DNA from: Candidatus Avelusimicrobium intestinale
GTDB taxonomy: Bacteria; Elusimicrobiota; Elusimicrobia; Elusimicrobiales; Elusimicrobiaceae
DNA: 64,000 nt
Assembly: GCA_902765225.1 (NCBI GenBank)
Contig: CACWYV010000001.1
Span: 1-64,000 of the forward strand
Direction: 5' to 3'
A program made the position numbers and the translations under genes. Positions 1 to 8,896 of this stretch are shown in pieces. Below the pieces are notes generated by a model, which had not been told where the DNA came from, ran no database searches, and worked only from the letters and a program-made list of their open reading frames with translations. How positions within the stretch are numbered: the stretch's first letter is position 1; the number at the start of each line of letters is the position of its first letter.

Positions 1-249
1 GTGGGCCGTATCGGAGGACGATACTATATTGCCCAGCGTGGCAAAATCGGTCGTGTACGACCTTCCCAACGAACAACGACGCTCTTGTTCCGTGCGGATA
101 GCCGACATCATTTCTTCCGCCTCTGTCGTTTTGCGCGTTTCCATGATACGGGTAAACTTCGGTAGTACCAGCGCCGCTAATACCCCTATCACAATGACCA
201 CAATTAACAATTCTGTCAACGTAAACGCCTTGCTTTTCTTTAATTTCAC
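1..249 (-). CDS. Type IV pilin-like / pseudopilin, 3' end outside window
   Basis: The 83 visible codons begin with a GTG start that sits 5 bases after a GGAGG ribosome-binding site. The N-terminus is a short Lys-rich leader followed by AFTLTELLIVVIVIGVLAALVL, the prepilin signature: a methylated Phe at the cleavage site, Glu at +5 and a hydrophobic helix. A prepilin peptidase should cut before the Phe, and the protein would join a type IV pilus or type II secretion pseudopilus at the inner membrane. A polar region with a Cys (RRCSLG) follows the helix. The gene lies 57 bases after pdp on the same strand. Which pilin class it belongs to cannot be told from the visible part. Confidence 0.85.
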   Translation of the reverse strand, partial: MKLKKSKAFTLTELLIVVIVIGVLAALVLPKFTRIMETRKTTEAEEMMSAIRTEQERRCSLGRSYTTDFATLGNIVSSSDTAH

Positions 250-306
250 AACAACCTCCGATATGTTTTAATCCTGTGCGTATTCTGCAATAAAAGCGGA
301 ACTATG

Positions 307-1623
307 CTATTTAATTACTTCTTTAACAATCTTATACGGAGCAGGTTTTTGGGGCCCCACTTCCACCGCCGTTTTAAACAAACTAACGCCGTCTGCCAGT
401 TTCTTTTTGTCGGATGCGTACAATACGGCAATTACATCTCCTTTTTTAACGGCTTCCCCGCATTTCTTACTCAGCCAAATGCCGGCCCCAAAGTCAACGG
501 CATCTTCCATTGTGTTGCGCCCGGCACCCAATGTCACCGCGGCACGGCCGGTTGTTTTGGCATCAATGTACCGAACGTATCCGTTTTTATCTGCTTTCAG
601 CTCATACTTAAATTTAGCACAAGTGAAATAGCCCGCCGGATCGTCCACCGAGCGCGGGTCGCCCCCTTGGCACTTGATAATCTCGCGCAGTTTGGCGGCG
701 GCTTGACCGTCGTCTATGTATTTCTCTAACATCACGCGCGCTTGCCGGGCATCCTTTTGCACACCACTCATCAGTACCATTTGCACGGCTTCTTGCATAA
801 GCAGTTCGTAAAAGTCCGGCGCGAGCGTTTTGTTGCCTTTCAGAATTTCTATGCTTTGGCGCATTTCGTTGGCATTTCCCACCGCGCGGCCCAAAGGTTG
901 GTCCATATAAGTAATGAGCGCGCGGCACTTAAGCCCCAACAGTTTAGCGGTATTCACGAGCGCGCGGGCCAGTTTGCGGCTATCTGCCAATTTTTGCATA
1001 AATGCGCCCGAGCCGTATTTAACATCCATCAGCAAACTATCCACACCCTCGGCGTATTTCTTGGATAAAATACTGGCCACAATCAACGGCCGGCTCTCCA
1101 CCGAACCCGAAGCATCCCGCAACGAATATAATTTTTTATCGGCGGGAGCCAAGGTTGCCGTTTGTCCAAACATACAGACATTTAACTTTTTAATCTGACG
1201 ATAAATGGACGTCACAGGCATACGCACGTTAAACCCTCGGATAGATTCCAATTTGTCCAACGTGCCGCCGGTATGTCCGAGCCCGCGCCCGGCCATCATG
1301 GGAACGGCTATCCCCGCGCACGCCACCAACGGAGCCAGCGCGAGCGAAATACCATCGCCTACTCCCCCCGTGGAATGTTTATCCGTCTTGGGTAGTTTGG
1401 TAACCGTTTTGAAATTAAGCCGCTCGCCGGAGTGGGCCATAGCCCGGGTAAACATCGCGGTTTCTTTGTCCGTAAGCGGACGCAAGAAACAGGCCATCAA
1501 AAAAGAAGAAAGCTGATAATCAGGTACCGTACCGCGGGCGGCCGCTTGCGCCACAAAATCAAACTCTGCCTGGGTCAGCATTTTTCCGTCGCGTTTTTTA
1601 ATAATGATATCAAGCATTCGCAT
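307..1623 (-). CDS. pdp: Pyrimidine-nucleoside (thymidine) phosphorylase
   Basis: 438 aa, the usual length for the thymidine/pyrimidine-nucleoside phosphorylase family, which splits thymidine or uridine with phosphate into base and (deoxy)ribose-1-phosphate in nucleoside salvage. Family motifs are intact: KHSTGGVGD (phosphate binding, about residue 83), AGRGLGHTGGTLDKLES, SLRDASGSVESRPLIVASILSKK and LLMDVKYGSGAFM. The family C-terminal domain follows. ATG at 1623 follows a GGAGGG site at good spacing. It is the third gene after tatD and the lipoprotein, with a gap of 26 bases. DeoA and Pdp cannot be separated by eye; the symbol is the broader one. Confidence 0.93.
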   Translation of the reverse strand: MRMLDIIIKKRDGKMLTQAEFDFVAQAAARGTVPDYQLSSFLMACFLRPLTDKETAMFTRAMAHSGERLNFKTVTKLPKTDKHSTGGVGDGISLALAPLVACAGIAVPMMAGRGLGHTGGTLDKLESIRGFNVRMPVTSIYRQIKKLNVCMFGQTATLAPADKKLYSLRDASGSVESRPLIVASILSKKYAEGVDSLLMDVKYGSGAFMQKLADSRKLARALVNTAKLLGLKCRALITYMDQPLGRAVGNANEMRQSIEILKGNKTLAPDFYELLMQEAVQMVLMSGVQKDARQARVMLEKYIDDGQAAAKLREIIKCQGGDPRSVDDPAGYFTCAKFKYELKADKNGYVRYIDAKTTGRAAVTLGAGRNTMEDAVDFGAGIWLSKKCGEAVKKGDVIAVLYASDKKKLADGVSLFKTAVEVGPQKPAPYKIVKEVIK

Positions 1624-1649
1624 AAAGAACCCTCCGGGGAATGATTCGT

Positions 1650-2381
1650 TTATTTTACAGACCGAATACTTTGGACATTCTGCTGCATCAGTTTCTGCAA
1701 GGATTGTTCCTGTTGGACCACCAGTACCCGTTGTTGGCTAACGTACGCCGCGTAACTGCCGGCCGTTCGGGCGGTTTTTTTCAGTTGTTGTTCGGTACGG
1801 GCGGTAATGACAACAGCTTCGTTATATACGTCTGTGCCAAAGGTTTTAAGGATATCCCGCACAGCGGCTTGATTTCGGACCTGTAAATTGTTCCATTCTT
1901 TTTTCATACGCACGCGGTCTTTATACGGGGCCACCCCGGGGAAAGCATCTCCCCCATCCAAGGTCACTTCCAACACTTGTTGGCTGGGAGCCGCCGGCAT
2001 AGTGGTTACCGGCTTAGCGGCCATTTTCCGCGCCGGTTTTTGAGCAGTTTGCAAGACGGGTTTGGAAACCGGTTTTTCAACAACCGGGGATGGCTCGCTA
2101 GACGAAACGGCCGATTTATGGGCCGCAAACTTTTGGGATATTTTTTCAACCCCTGCCGCCGCACTTTCTTTTAACTGGGAAGGCGAACCCGCCTGTTCCC
2201 GTATTTTACGCAATTGTTCTTGGATATCTTGCGGAGTCATCTGCGTCCTTCCTAGAAACCGGGAATCCAACCGCTCTACTTGCTTTTTCCAAAACGTGCG
2301 GATTTCCTGCTCTTGCTCTTTGGAAGTGCAGGCCGCTACACTCAAACAAACACCCAATACCAACCAAATAGTTTTTTTCAT
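1650..2381 (-). CDS. Putative lipoprotein of unknown function
   Basis: 243 aa. I do not recognise the family. The chosen ATG (2381) has AAGGAG eight bases upstream and opens a lipoprotein signal, MKKTIWLVLGVCLSVAAC, with lipobox SVAAC; an upstream in-frame ATG at 2402 would hide this signal. The mature part is charged and probably helical (about residues 22-70), then a Pro/Ala/Lys-rich low-complexity linker (about residues 85-130), then a second helical region with QQEQSLQKLMQQN near the end. This suggests an envelope-anchored protein with a flexible spacer. It lies between tatD (31-base gap) and pdp, so it is probably co-transcribed, though no functional link is obvious. Confidence 0.75.
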   Translation of the reverse strand: MKKTIWLVLGVCLSVAACTSKEQEQEIRTFWKKQVERLDSRFLGRTQMTPQDIQEQLRKIREQAGSPSQLKESAAAGVEKISQKFAAHKSAVSSSEPSPVVEKPVSKPVLQTAQKPARKMAAKPVTTMPAAPSQQVLEVTLDGGDAFPGVAPYKDRVRMKKEWNNLQVRNQAAVRDILKTFGTDVYNEAVVITARTEQQLKKTARTAGSYAAYVSQQRVLVVQQEQSLQKLMQQNVQSIRSVK

Positions 2382-2412
2382 AAATGCTTCTCCTTCTAGC
2401 ACTATAACAAAT

Positions 2413-3222
2413 TTAAGGTAATCCGTACAACTGTTTTGTATTGCGCACCGTGATAGCGGCTAACTCCGCCAACGGAACGGATAAATAATCCGCCACCAAC
2501 TGCGCAATCAGCGGGATATTTGACGGGTCGTTACGTTGCCCGCGTTTTCCCTGTGGGGAGAGATACGGGCAATCGGTTTCTAAAATAATTTTATCGGCCC
2601 CGGCTTTTTTAACAGCCTCGCGGATGTATTCGTTTTTTTTGTACGTAAAACATCCGTTAATGCCCAATAGCAGCCCATAGTCCAGGGCTTGTTTGGCTTG
2701 TTCGTATCCGGCACAAAAACAATGCAGCACCCCCGGGTGTTGCGTGGTACAAATTGGGTGCCAATGGTGCTTCAAACAGGCAAAGGTATCCTCGTAGGCG
2801 GCGTAATCTTCGCCTTGGCGGCGCACGTGCAAAACAAGCGGTTTTTGTACCCGGTCGGCCCTTTCAATCATTTGTAAAAAAGTGCGGTGTTGTTCTTCTT
2901 TACCGGCGATATCCAAACACGTATAATCCAACCCCGTTTCCCCAACGGCAACCACCCGCTTATCCGCAAGCAGTTCAGGTAGCCGGGCCGCAGCGGAAGT
3001 ATCGTACTTCGCAGCATATTCCGGGTGCACCCCTAATACCGCGCGGACGAAACCGGGATACTTGGCCGCAAGCTCCAAAGCGGGTTGCCATTCTTCCGGC
3101 GAACAGCCAATCTCTATACTGGCAGAAATCCCCGCTTGCGGCAAGCGCACGGAAAGGAGTTCCTCCCGGTCGCTGTCAAAAGCGGGGTCATTCAAATGGG
3201 CATGAGAATCTATAAAATGCAT
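2413..3222 (-). CDS. tatD: TatD-family metal-dependent hydrolase / DNase
   Basis: 269 aa, typical for TatD (about 260). It starts with FIDSHAHLN, the HxH metal pair. VLGVHPEYA, VAVGETGLDY (bridging Glu), LVLHVRRQ (His), GVLHCFCAG (His) and ILETDCPYLSP (Asp) follow in the family order, so all metal ligands of the TIM-barrel amidohydrolase fold are present. TatD proteins are 3'-5' exonucleases or quality-control nucleases acting in the cytoplasm. It is the first gene of a minus-strand run (tatD, lipoprotein, pdp, pseudopilin). No Shine-Dalgarno is seen; a TACAAT -10 box lies 7 bases before the ATG, so the message may be leaderless. Confidence 0.92.
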   Translation of the reverse strand: MHFIDSHAHLNDPAFDSDREELLSVRLPQAGISASIEIGCSPEEWQPALELAAKYPGFVRAVLGVHPEYAAKYDTSAAARLPELLADKRVVAVGETGLDYTCLDIAGKEEQHRTFLQMIERADRVQKPLVLHVRRQGEDYAAYEDTFACLKHHWHPICTTQHPGVLHCFCAGYEQAKQALDYGLLLGINGCFTYKKNEYIREAVKKAGADKIILETDCPYLSPQGKRGQRNDPSNIPLIAQLVADYLSVPLAELAAITVRNTKQLYGLP

Positions 3223-3229
3223 ATATTTT

Positions 3230-3235
3230 ATTGTA
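3230..3235 (-). promoter_or_regulatory. -10 box of tatD, near-leaderless
   Basis: TACAAT on the minus strand ends 7 bases before the tatD ATG, so a normal start site would fall on or next to the start codon. No convincing -35 hexamer is seen. Confidence 0.5.
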
Positions 3236-3345
3236 GCTCTTTACAAGGAAAATTACTTGAAATATGTGTTAGGGCCAAGGGCATACCCCCCCAAAAAACT
3301 TGGGGAAATCTCTTATTTTTCCCCCCGCGGGAAAGGCCGTATTTT

Positions 3346-3354
3346 TGCTATAAT
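3346..3354 (+). promoter_or_regulatory. Extended -10 promoter of the HIT gene, leaderless
   Basis: TGCTATAAT is a perfect extended -10 element (TGnTATAAT). Only 6 bases separate it from the ATG at 3361, leaving no room for a ribosome-binding site. There is no good -35 box, which fits an extended -10 promoter. Confidence 0.7.
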
Positions 3355-3360
3355 GAAAAT

Positions 3361-3696
3361 ATGAACTGTATTTTTTGCGGCATTGCCGACGGCTCTGTCA
3401 AAAGCCAACTGATTTACGAAGACGAAGACGTGGTGGCCTTTAAGGACTTAAATCCGCAAGCCCCCACCCATTTGTTACTAATTCCGCGCAAACATATCGC
3501 GCGCTTAGACCAAGCCAGCGAAGATGACGCTTTGCTACTGGGGAAAGTGCTGTTGGTTGCCAAGAAATTGGCCCAACAATTTGACCTCAAAGACTTCCGC
3601 TTAGTTACTAACAACGGCAAAGGTGCGGGGCAAAGTGTGGATCATTTGCATTTTCATTTAATGGCCGGCCGGAGATTTCTCTGGCCCGCTGGTTAA
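3361..3696 (+). CDS. HIT-family nucleotide hydrolase (Hint-like)
   Basis: 111 aa, full length for a bacterial Hint protein. It opens with CIFCGIADG, as most Hint proteins do, carries RKHIARLDQ in the middle and ends with the histidine triad DHLHFHLMAGR (HxHxHxx, about residues 95-105). The family hydrolyses nucleoside phosphoramidates or acyl-adenylates in the cytoplasm. The ATG at 3361 was chosen because the protein then begins exactly at the conserved MNCIFC; the reading frame stays open upstream to 3085, but that part has no family match and runs across the promoter. It is followed 16 bases later by the rpsU promoter, so read-through into the rpsU operon is possible. Confidence 0.92.
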   Translation: MNCIFCGIADGSVKSQLIYEDEDVVAFKDLNPQAPTHLLLIPRKHIARLDQASEDDALLLGKVLLVAKKLAQQFDLKDFRLVTNNGKGAGQSVDHLHFHLMAGRRFLWPAG

Positions 3697-3712
3697 AATC
3701 CCGAAAATAAAG

Positions 3713-3718
3713 TATAAT
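3713..3718 (+). promoter_or_regulatory. -10 box of rpsU-dnaG-rpoD operon
   Basis: TATAAT about 58 bases before the rpsU ATG gives a leader of roughly 50 nt with a GGTGG ribosome-binding site at its end. No strong -35 match is seen. Confidence 0.5.
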
Positions 3719-3776
3719 ATAAAGAGCATAAATTTTTAATCTTAACCTACTAGCCGTAGAAGGTGGTGAAAAAAGC

Positions 3777-3971
3777 ATGGTTTTCGTAAAAGTCAGAGAT
3801 GCCGAGCACTTGGAAGAAGCTATTAAACGCTTCAAACGGGAATGCGAAAAAAACGGCATCTTGCGCGAAATCAAACGGCGCGAAACGTATATGCCTCCGA
3901 GCGTAAAACGCAAAATCAAATCGCAGGAAGCCCAACGCCGCGCACGCCGCACCAAACGCAGACGTTTTTAA
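3777..3971 (+). CDS. rpsU: 30S ribosomal protein bS21
   Basis: 64 aa, basic, with the S21 layout: VKVRDAEHLEEAIKRFKREC at the N-terminus, then ILREIKRRETYMPPSVKRK and an Arg/Lys-rich tail RRARRTKRRRF. S21 binds late to the 30S platform near the anti-Shine-Dalgarno region and helps initiation. AGGTGG precedes the ATG at about 8 bases. It is the first gene of the rpsU-dnaG-rpoD operon, the same order as in Escherichia coli, with a hairpin between it and dnaG that would let S21 be made in excess of primase. Its presence in an organism with apparent leaderless mRNAs is worth noting, but no link is shown. Confidence 0.97.
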   Translation: MVFVKVRDAEHLEEAIKRFKRECEKNGILREIKRRETYMPPSVKRKIKSQEAQRRARRTKRRRF

Positions 3972-3987
3972 GTAAAACTGTATCGCG

Positions 3988-4030
3988 GGCAATAGTCCTT
4001 TACGTACGTATCGGGCTATTGCCTTGTTTG
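3988..4030 (+). terminator. Hairpin between rpsU and dnaG (partial terminator)
   Basis: GGCAATAG (3988-3995) pairs with CTATTGCC (4016-4023) across a 20-base loop, followed by a weak T-rich run. In the E. coli macromolecular synthesis operon a terminator at the same place lowers dnaG-rpoD expression; the same role is inferred here. Confidence 0.55.
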
Positions 4031-4074
4031 CCCTTTATTAAACGTATTTTTTCATAACACCCAACGGGAATTGT

Positions 4075-5811
4075 GTGAACAGTACTATTGTTGAACAAAT
4101 CAAAGACCGGTTGGACATCGTGGATATCATCCGCCAATACGTGCCGGATTTAAAACGGGCCGGAAAAACTTTCAAGGCCTGTTGCCCGTTCCACCACGAG
4201 AAAACCCCTTCCTTCACGTGCAACAACGAGAAGGGTTTGTTCTATTGTTTTGGTTGTCAGGCCGGGGGTGACGTTTTTGACTTTGTCATGCGAATGGAAA
4301 ATATCCCCTTCAACGAGGCCCTGGAAAAATTAGCCGGGCTGGCCGGGGTGGAATATAAGCCGCAGCAACCCTCCAGCGCAGAAGAACAACGCCGGGCCGG
4401 TGCGCGCAAAGCCTTGGATTTTGCCAAAACGTTTTATCATAAAAATTTACTATCCGCTGCCGGTTCGCACGCGCGCGCGTATGTAAAGCAACGCAACTTG
4501 ACTAAAGAAACGTGCGTAAAATTTGAATTAGGTTTGTCCGCCACCACAGATTTCACCGCGCTTATCCGCGCTGCCCGGGCCGCCGGATACAGCGAACAAG
4601 ATTTAAAAGAGGCCGGGTTATGTGCGCAAACCAGTTACGGGTTACGGGATTATTTTAGAAACCGGCTGATGTTCCCTATCCTCAACCAACGGGGAGATAC
4701 CGTCGGTTTCGGCGGACGCATTTTGGGCGAAGGCGAACCCAAATATTTAAATTCGCCGGAGACGGTATTGTTCACCAAGTCCCACGTATTATACGGACTC
4801 AATTTTGCCGGACCGGCCATCCGCAAAGCGGGACGGGCCGTCTTGTTAGAAGGATACATGGACGTGATCGGTTGCCACCAGGCCGGTGTAGATTATACGG
4901 TGGCTCCGTTGGGAACCAGTTTAACCGAACAGCACGCCCAGTTACTTAAGCGCTATAGCGAAAATGTCATTCTCTTGTTTGATCCGGATGCAGCCGGAAT
5001 TAAAGCCGCTTTGCGCGGGTCGCTCATTTTGATAAGCAAGGGGCTGTTTGTAAAAGTGGCTTCGTTGCCGGACGGATTAGACCCGGATGAATTTATCGCC
5101 CAACGGGGCAAAGAAGCGTTTGAACAGATTTTAAATCAAGCCGAGGAGTTGATTGCGTTTCACACCCGGCAGCAGTTAGCCCGTTACCCGCAACCGTTAA
5201 GTGCGCAGCATAAAACACACGTGGTGACGGAATTGGCGGAAGTGATTACCCAACAACCGGATGCCATCGTCCGGCGGGAGTGGGCCAAATACGTAGCCGA
5301 ACAAATAGGCGTGGATGAATCGCTAGTATTAGCGCGCATCCAACGCCAAGTTCGCCAAGTCCCCCCGCAGGGGGGCAATCTGCCTGTAGCACCGGCTCCG
5401 GCCAATACGGCAGAAGAAGATTTATTGGCGTGGCTTTTGTGTGCGCCGGACCAAATCGGTCTGTGCGAAGACCTGGCAGAAACGGATTTTTCCTCTGCCG
5501 GTGCCTACCGTCTGTTTGCATCTATCCGCCAACACGCCCAAGCCGGATTAACCGGACAGGCCCTGCTGGAAAAGGCCGGCGCAGAGGTTCCTTCGTTGCG
5601 CAAGGAACTGTTTAAACTGGCCTTTGTGCAGACTCCGGCAGATTTTCAACCGGCACGCGATATTGCCGCGTGTACGGCCAAGATAAAACAAAACGGCGTA
5701 CAAAAACGGCTCAAAGAAGTCCAACGCCAAATGAAGGTCCTCGGTGCGGGCAACGTGCCGCAGGAACTTATCAAAGAATATATGTTGTTACAAACGAAAC
5801 TAAAAAAGTAG
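4075..5811 (+). CDS. dnaG: DNA primase DnaG
   Basis: 578 aa, normal for primase, which makes RNA primers at the replication fork with DnaB. The N-terminal CHC2 zinc finger is visible ([11 protein letters not shown], then [11 protein letters not shown], residues about 38-65). The RNA polymerase core follows ([15 protein letters not shown]), then Toprim motifs LLEGYMDVI (about 260) and [14 protein letters not shown] (about 300), and a helical C-terminal region that should contact the helicase. The start is a GTG at 4075 with only a weak GGGA upstream; no better start is available. It sits second in the rpsU-dnaG-rpoD operon, 11 bases before rpoD. Confidence 0.96.
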   Translation: MNSTIVEQIKDRLDIVDIIRQYVPDLKRAGKTFKACCPFHHEKTPSFTCNNEKGLFYCFGCQAGGDVFDFVMRMENIPFNEALEKLAGLAGVEYKPQQPSSAEEQRRAGARKALDFAKTFYHKNLLSAAGSHARAYVKQRNLTKETCVKFELGLSATTDFTALIRAARAAGYSEQDLKEAGLCAQTSYGLRDYFRNRLMFPILNQRGDTVGFGGRILGEGEPKYLNSPETVLFTKSHVLYGLNFAGPAIRKAGRAVLLEGYMDVIGCHQAGVDYTVAPLGTSLTEQHAQLLKRYSENVILLFDPDAAGIKAALRGSLILISKGLFVKVASLPDGLDPDEFIAQRGKEAFEQILNQAEELIAFHTRQQLARYPQPLSAQHKTHVVTELAEVITQQPDAIVRREWAKYVAEQIGVDESLVLARIQRQVRQVPPQGGNLPVAPAPANTAEEDLLAWLLCAPDQIGLCEDLAETDFSSAGAYRLFASIRQHAQAGLTGQALLEKAGAEVPSLRKELFKLAFVQTPADFQPARDIAACTAKIKQNGVQKRLKEVQRQMKVLGAGNVPQELIKEYMLLQTKLKK

Positions 5812-5822
5812 TTGAGGATATT

Positions 5823-7532
5823 ATGGCACTGGGAAATAAATCGTTAAAAAATTTGTTGGAAGAAGGGAAAGAAAGCGGCTTTGTAGCCCTGGAAGATTTG
5901 AACCGTTCTTTTGCGGCGGCCGATATGAGCGCAGAAGATATTGACGGTGTAATGGATACCATTGACGATTTGGGCATTCAGGTAGTGGAACAGAAAAAAT
6001 TTAAAAATACCGCCGCCCAGGAAAAAGAAGCCCTCAGCGAAGACTGGAGTTCCACGCCGGATATTTCCAACTCCATCCGGATGTACTTGTCCGAAATGGG
6101 CCGCGTACCGCTGCTCACCCGCGACGAAGAAATCACCCTGGCCCGTAATATCCGCGAACGCGAAAAAGAACTGCGTAAATTGGTGTTGGAATCCCCTATC
6201 ACCATGCGCGAAATTTGCAACTGGGAAGAACTGGTAGATCAAGAAGAAATGACTACCAAAGAACTCATGCCCCGCGGCAAGCGCACCAACCGCGAACTGA
6301 GTAACATGCGCCGCAAACTCAAAACTGCGGCGGAATTTATCGGCAAGCGGGAACAGGAAATCACTAAACTGCTCAAAGAAATCCGCGAAGGAAACCTGTC
6401 CGAAAAACGGCGCAACAACGCCATTGAAAAAGTAGAAGCCAAACAAAAAGAAGTGGTGGCTTGTATTACCAAACTTAATTTAAACCAAAACAAAATCAAA
6501 CGTTTGACCAATAAAATCAAAAACTTGGCTGACCGCTTGACCGAAACTTCCAACGACATGGCCCGCTTTGATGAATATTTTGGCCCCTATGCCGAAGTCA
6601 AAAAATTAGTCAACGACTTGAAATCTAAAAAAATTACCGAAAAAGTCTTTAAAAAGAAAACCAAATTTTCCTTAGAAGAACTGGAACGGGCTTTAGCCAA
6701 TATTGAAGATGTGCGCCGGCGGCACCGCCAACTGGTGGACATCCTGCCCATGACGGAAAAAGAATTTATTGCGTTTAACGACCGCATTACCTTCTTTGAA
6801 GACATGATTTTGCAAGATAAGCTGAAACTGATAAAAGCCAACTTGCGTTTGGTGGTATCTATTGCCAAGAAGCACGTCAACTCCAATTTGGAACTATCCG
6901 ACCTAATTCAAGAGGGCGGCCTTGGACTAATGAAAGCGGTAGAAAAATTTGAATACAAACGCGGTTTTAAATTTTCCACGTATGCCACCTGGTGGATACG
7001 CCAAAGTATTAACCGTGCCATTGCCGACCAGGCCAACACCATCCGTATTCCCGTACACATGAAAGAATTGGTTTCTAAATTAACCAAAGTTACCAATAAA
7101 TTCCGTCAGGAACACGGCCATGAACCCACTTTGGAAGATTATGCAAAAACGTTGCGTCTGTCCATGGAGAAAGTGAAAAGCGTGTTGAAAATCATGCAAG
7201 ATCCCATTTCGCTCTCCACGCCTATCGGCGAGGATGAAGATTCCAACTTGGAAGATTTTATTGAAGATAAAAGCGGCCCCAATCCTACCGACGCGGCCAT
7301 TGATTTCCTGCGCAAACAGGAAGTGGCCGACGTGTTGGCTACTTTATCCGAGCGGGAATCTAAAATTATCAGTTTGCGTTTTGGAATTGACTCGGGCTAT
7401 CCGCGCACGCTAGAGGAAGTCGGTAAAATGTTCAACGTCACGCGGGAACGGGTACGCCAAATTGAAGCCAAAGCTATCCGCAAACTGCGCCATCCCAGCC
7501 GGACGAAGATGTTAAAAGATTATCAGGAATAA
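5823..7532 (+). CDS. rpoD: Primary sigma factor RpoD (sigma-70)
   Basis: 569 aa. Region 1.1 is at the N-terminus ([18 protein letters not shown]), region 1.2 at [18 protein letters not shown], a long charged non-conserved insert at about residues 115-300, then region 2 ([43 protein letters not shown]), region 3 and region 4.2 ([21 protein letters not shown]). All promoter-contacting segments are intact, so -35 TTGACA and -10 TATAAT promoters are expected, as found in this window. ATG 5823 was chosen because it opens region 1.1 and has GAGGA upstream; the open frame extends back into dnaG. A strong terminator follows. Confidence 0.97.
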   Translation: MALGNKSLKNLLEEGKESGFVALEDLNRSFAAADMSAEDIDGVMDTIDDLGIQVVEQKKFKNTAAQEKEALSEDWSSTPDISNSIRMYLSEMGRVPLLTRDEEITLARNIREREKELRKLVLESPITMREICNWEELVDQEEMTTKELMPRGKRTNRELSNMRRKLKTAAEFIGKREQEITKLLKEIREGNLSEKRRNNAIEKVEAKQKEVVACITKLNLNQNKIKRLTNKIKNLADRLTETSNDMARFDEYFGPYAEVKKLVNDLKSKKITEKVFKKKTKFSLEELERALANIEDVRRRHRQLVDILPMTEKEFIAFNDRITFFEDMILQDKLKLIKANLRLVVSIAKKHVNSNLELSDLIQEGGLGLMKAVEKFEYKRGFKFSTYATWWIRQSINRAIADQANTIRIPVHMKELVSKLTKVTNKFRQEHGHEPTLEDYAKTLRLSMEKVKSVLKIMQDPISLSTPIGEDEDSNLEDFIEDKSGPNPTDAAIDFLRKQEVADVLATLSERESKIISLRFGIDSGYPRTLEEVGKMFNVTRERVRQIEAKAIRKLRHPSRTKMLKDYQE

Positions 7533-7571
7533 TCTGTCCGCGCTATATATTCCAAGCAAATAAAAGACCAA

Positions 7572-7594
7572 CCCCCGGCAACGCCGGGGGTTTT
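7572..7594 (+). terminator. Rho-independent terminator of rpoD operon
   Basis: CCCCCGGC (7572-7579), loop AAC, GCCGGGGG (7583-7590), then TTTT. The hairpin lies between convergent rpoD and the ankyrin gene and could also help stop the latter. Confidence 0.9.
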
Positions 7595-7643
7595 CTCTTT
7601 GGGAATGTGATATGACCGCCAAACGGATATATCTGACCGCCTT

Positions 7644-8291
7644 TTATTTGGCTCCCGCCGCACGTAATAAGTTGACAATTTCTGTATGGCCTTTCATGTT
7701 TGCCAACATCAAGGCAGTCCATCCCTCCTTGTCTTTTGCATTTACATCTGCTCTAGCGGCTAATAGGGCCTTTACTATTTCGGTGTGTCCCTCCTGACTT
7801 GCCGCCATCAAGGCACTATGACCATTTAGGTCTTGGGCATTTACATCCGCTCTAGCGGCTAACAGGGTTTTTACTGATTCGGGATGGCCCATGTAACTTG
7901 CCGCCATCAAGGCCGTGGCACCGTCTTTTTCTTTGGCATTTACATCTGCTCTAGCGGCTAATAGGGCCTTTACTATTTCGGTGTGTCCCTCCTGACTTGC
8001 AAACATCAAGGCACTATGACCATTTGGGTCTTGGGCATTTACATCCGCTCTAGCGGCTAACAAAGCCTTTACCACCTCGTGATGGCCATCGTAACTTGCC
8101 CACATCAAAGCAGTAGCACCCTCCTCATTCGCGGCATTTACGTCTGTGCCGGCGGCAATGAGTTTATTGACCCGTTGCAAGTCGCCCGTCGCGCTAGCCT
8201 CATGCAAAGGAATCTGTTTTTGGCAAGCCACGGCAAACAGGCCCATAACAAAAAGAAAAACTACACTTTTCAACCAACCAGATTTTTTCAT
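7644..8291 (-). CDS. Ankyrin-repeat lipoprotein
   Basis: 215 aa. ATG 8291 follows GGAGG by 6 bases and opens a lipoprotein signal ending in lipobox FAVAC, so the mature protein is probably anchored in the envelope. The rest is about six 33-residue ankyrin repeats of the form ADVNAxxxxGxTALMxAxxxGHxEIVKALLAAR, ending LLRAAGAK. Ankyrin stacks bind other proteins; the partner is unknown. Repeats 2 to 5 alternate in an A-B-A-B pattern that is nearly identical at DNA level (unit 198 bp), showing recent internal duplication. It stands alone, convergent with rpoD, with its own extended -10 promoter. Confidence 0.9.
   Translation of the reverse strand: MKKSGWLKSVVFLFVMGLFAVACQKQIPLHEASATGDLQRVNKLIAAGTDVNAANEEGATALMWASYDGHHEVVKALLAARADVNAQDPNGHSALMFASQEGHTEIVKALLAARADVNAKEKDGATALMAASYMGHPESVKTLLAARADVNAQDLNGHSALMAASQEGHTEIVKALLAARADVNAKDKEGWTALMLANMKGHTEIVNLLRAAGAK
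7738..8061 (-). repeat. 198-bp tandem duplication inside the ankyrin gene
   Basis: Two copies in register at an offset of exactly 198 bp: 7738-7863 matches 7936-8061 with few differences (for example 7738-7802 against 7936-8000 is identical or nearly so). The unit encodes two ankyrin repeats (66 aa). Confidence 0.85.
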
Positions 8292-8323
8292 ATAAAAATC
8301 CTCCAAGAAAATGGCTTGTTCAC

Positions 8324-8332
8324 ATTGTAACA
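8324..8332 (-). promoter_or_regulatory. Extended -10 promoter of ankyrin gene
   Basis: TGTTACAAT (extended -10) on the minus strand, about 32 bases before the ATG, downstream of the pilZ terminator. Confidence 0.5.
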
Positions 8333-8365
8333 AAAATAGGGGGTGTATGCACTCACGTTCAGGGA

Positions 8366-8398
8366 ATAAAAACCTCCCCGGAGTAATCCGGGGAGGTT
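8366..8398 (-). terminator. Terminator of the moxR-to-pilZ operon
   Basis: AACCTCCCCGG (8371-8381) pairs with CCGGGGAGGTT (8388-8398); on the minus strand it is followed by TTTTTATT. It lies just after the pilZ stop codon. Confidence 0.88.
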
Positions 8399-8429
8399 TA
8401 TCTTGCGAAGGATAGAATTAATAAGTTGT

Positions 8430-8894
8430 TTATTTTTCAAACAACATTTCGTCTTTTTGAATCTTATTACAGATTTTATTGCACTTACACGTAGGGACAC
8501 ACGGCTCGGGCAATTTGAGCAGAATGCGGGTATCGCAGTCGTTAAAATCATCCGCCATGTCGCTAATGAGTTTGACGTGTTTATCGGCCATTTTGGTAAA
8601 TTCAATACCAATGGTATAAACATTTTCCCGCTCTTTTACCCAGGCCAACCGGGCCTCTACTTCTATTTTACCGGTACCCGGCAGTTGTAAACTGATGGAG
8701 AAATGATCCGCTAGCGGCGCACCTAAAAAACTAATCATGCGCATACCCGAAGCAGATAAATCCGCCAAAATAGCTACGAGCGAAACTTCCTTGCCTTCCG
8801 GCGTTGTATAACGCAAATTGACCGGTTCAATTAAATTGCTGATAACCGGCATACGCGGATGACGGCGTCTTTCCTTAATATTCTTCTTTGTCAT
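8430..8894 (-). CDS. PilZ-domain protein with Cys-rich tail
   Basis: 154 aa. The PilZ signature for cyclic-di-GMP binding is present: RRRHPR (RxxxR, about residue 9) and DLSASGMR (DxSxxG, about residue 52), followed by a beta-barrel-like stretch with VEARLAWV and YTIGIEF. After the PilZ fold a tail of about 45 residues carries four cysteines in CVPTCKCNKIC, which is not part of the usual domain and could bind metal or form disulfides. ATG 8894 has GAGGGAG upstream and lies 2 bases after the miaB stop. It is the last gene of the long moxR operon. Cyclic-di-GMP binding is inferred from the motifs only. Confidence 0.85.
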   Translation of the reverse strand: MTKKNIKERRRHPRMPVISNLIEPVNLRYTTPEGKEVSLVAILADLSASGMRMISFLGAPLADHFSISLQLPGTGKIEVEARLAWVKERENVYTIGIEFTKMADKHVKLISDMADDFNDCDTRILLKLPEPCVPTCKCNKICNKIQKDEMLFEK

Positions 8895-8896
8895 AG

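Noticed and set aside
7738-8061. CRISPR-like direct repeats
   Set aside because: The repeats are contiguous, in frame with ankyrin codons and without spacers; no cas genes are present.
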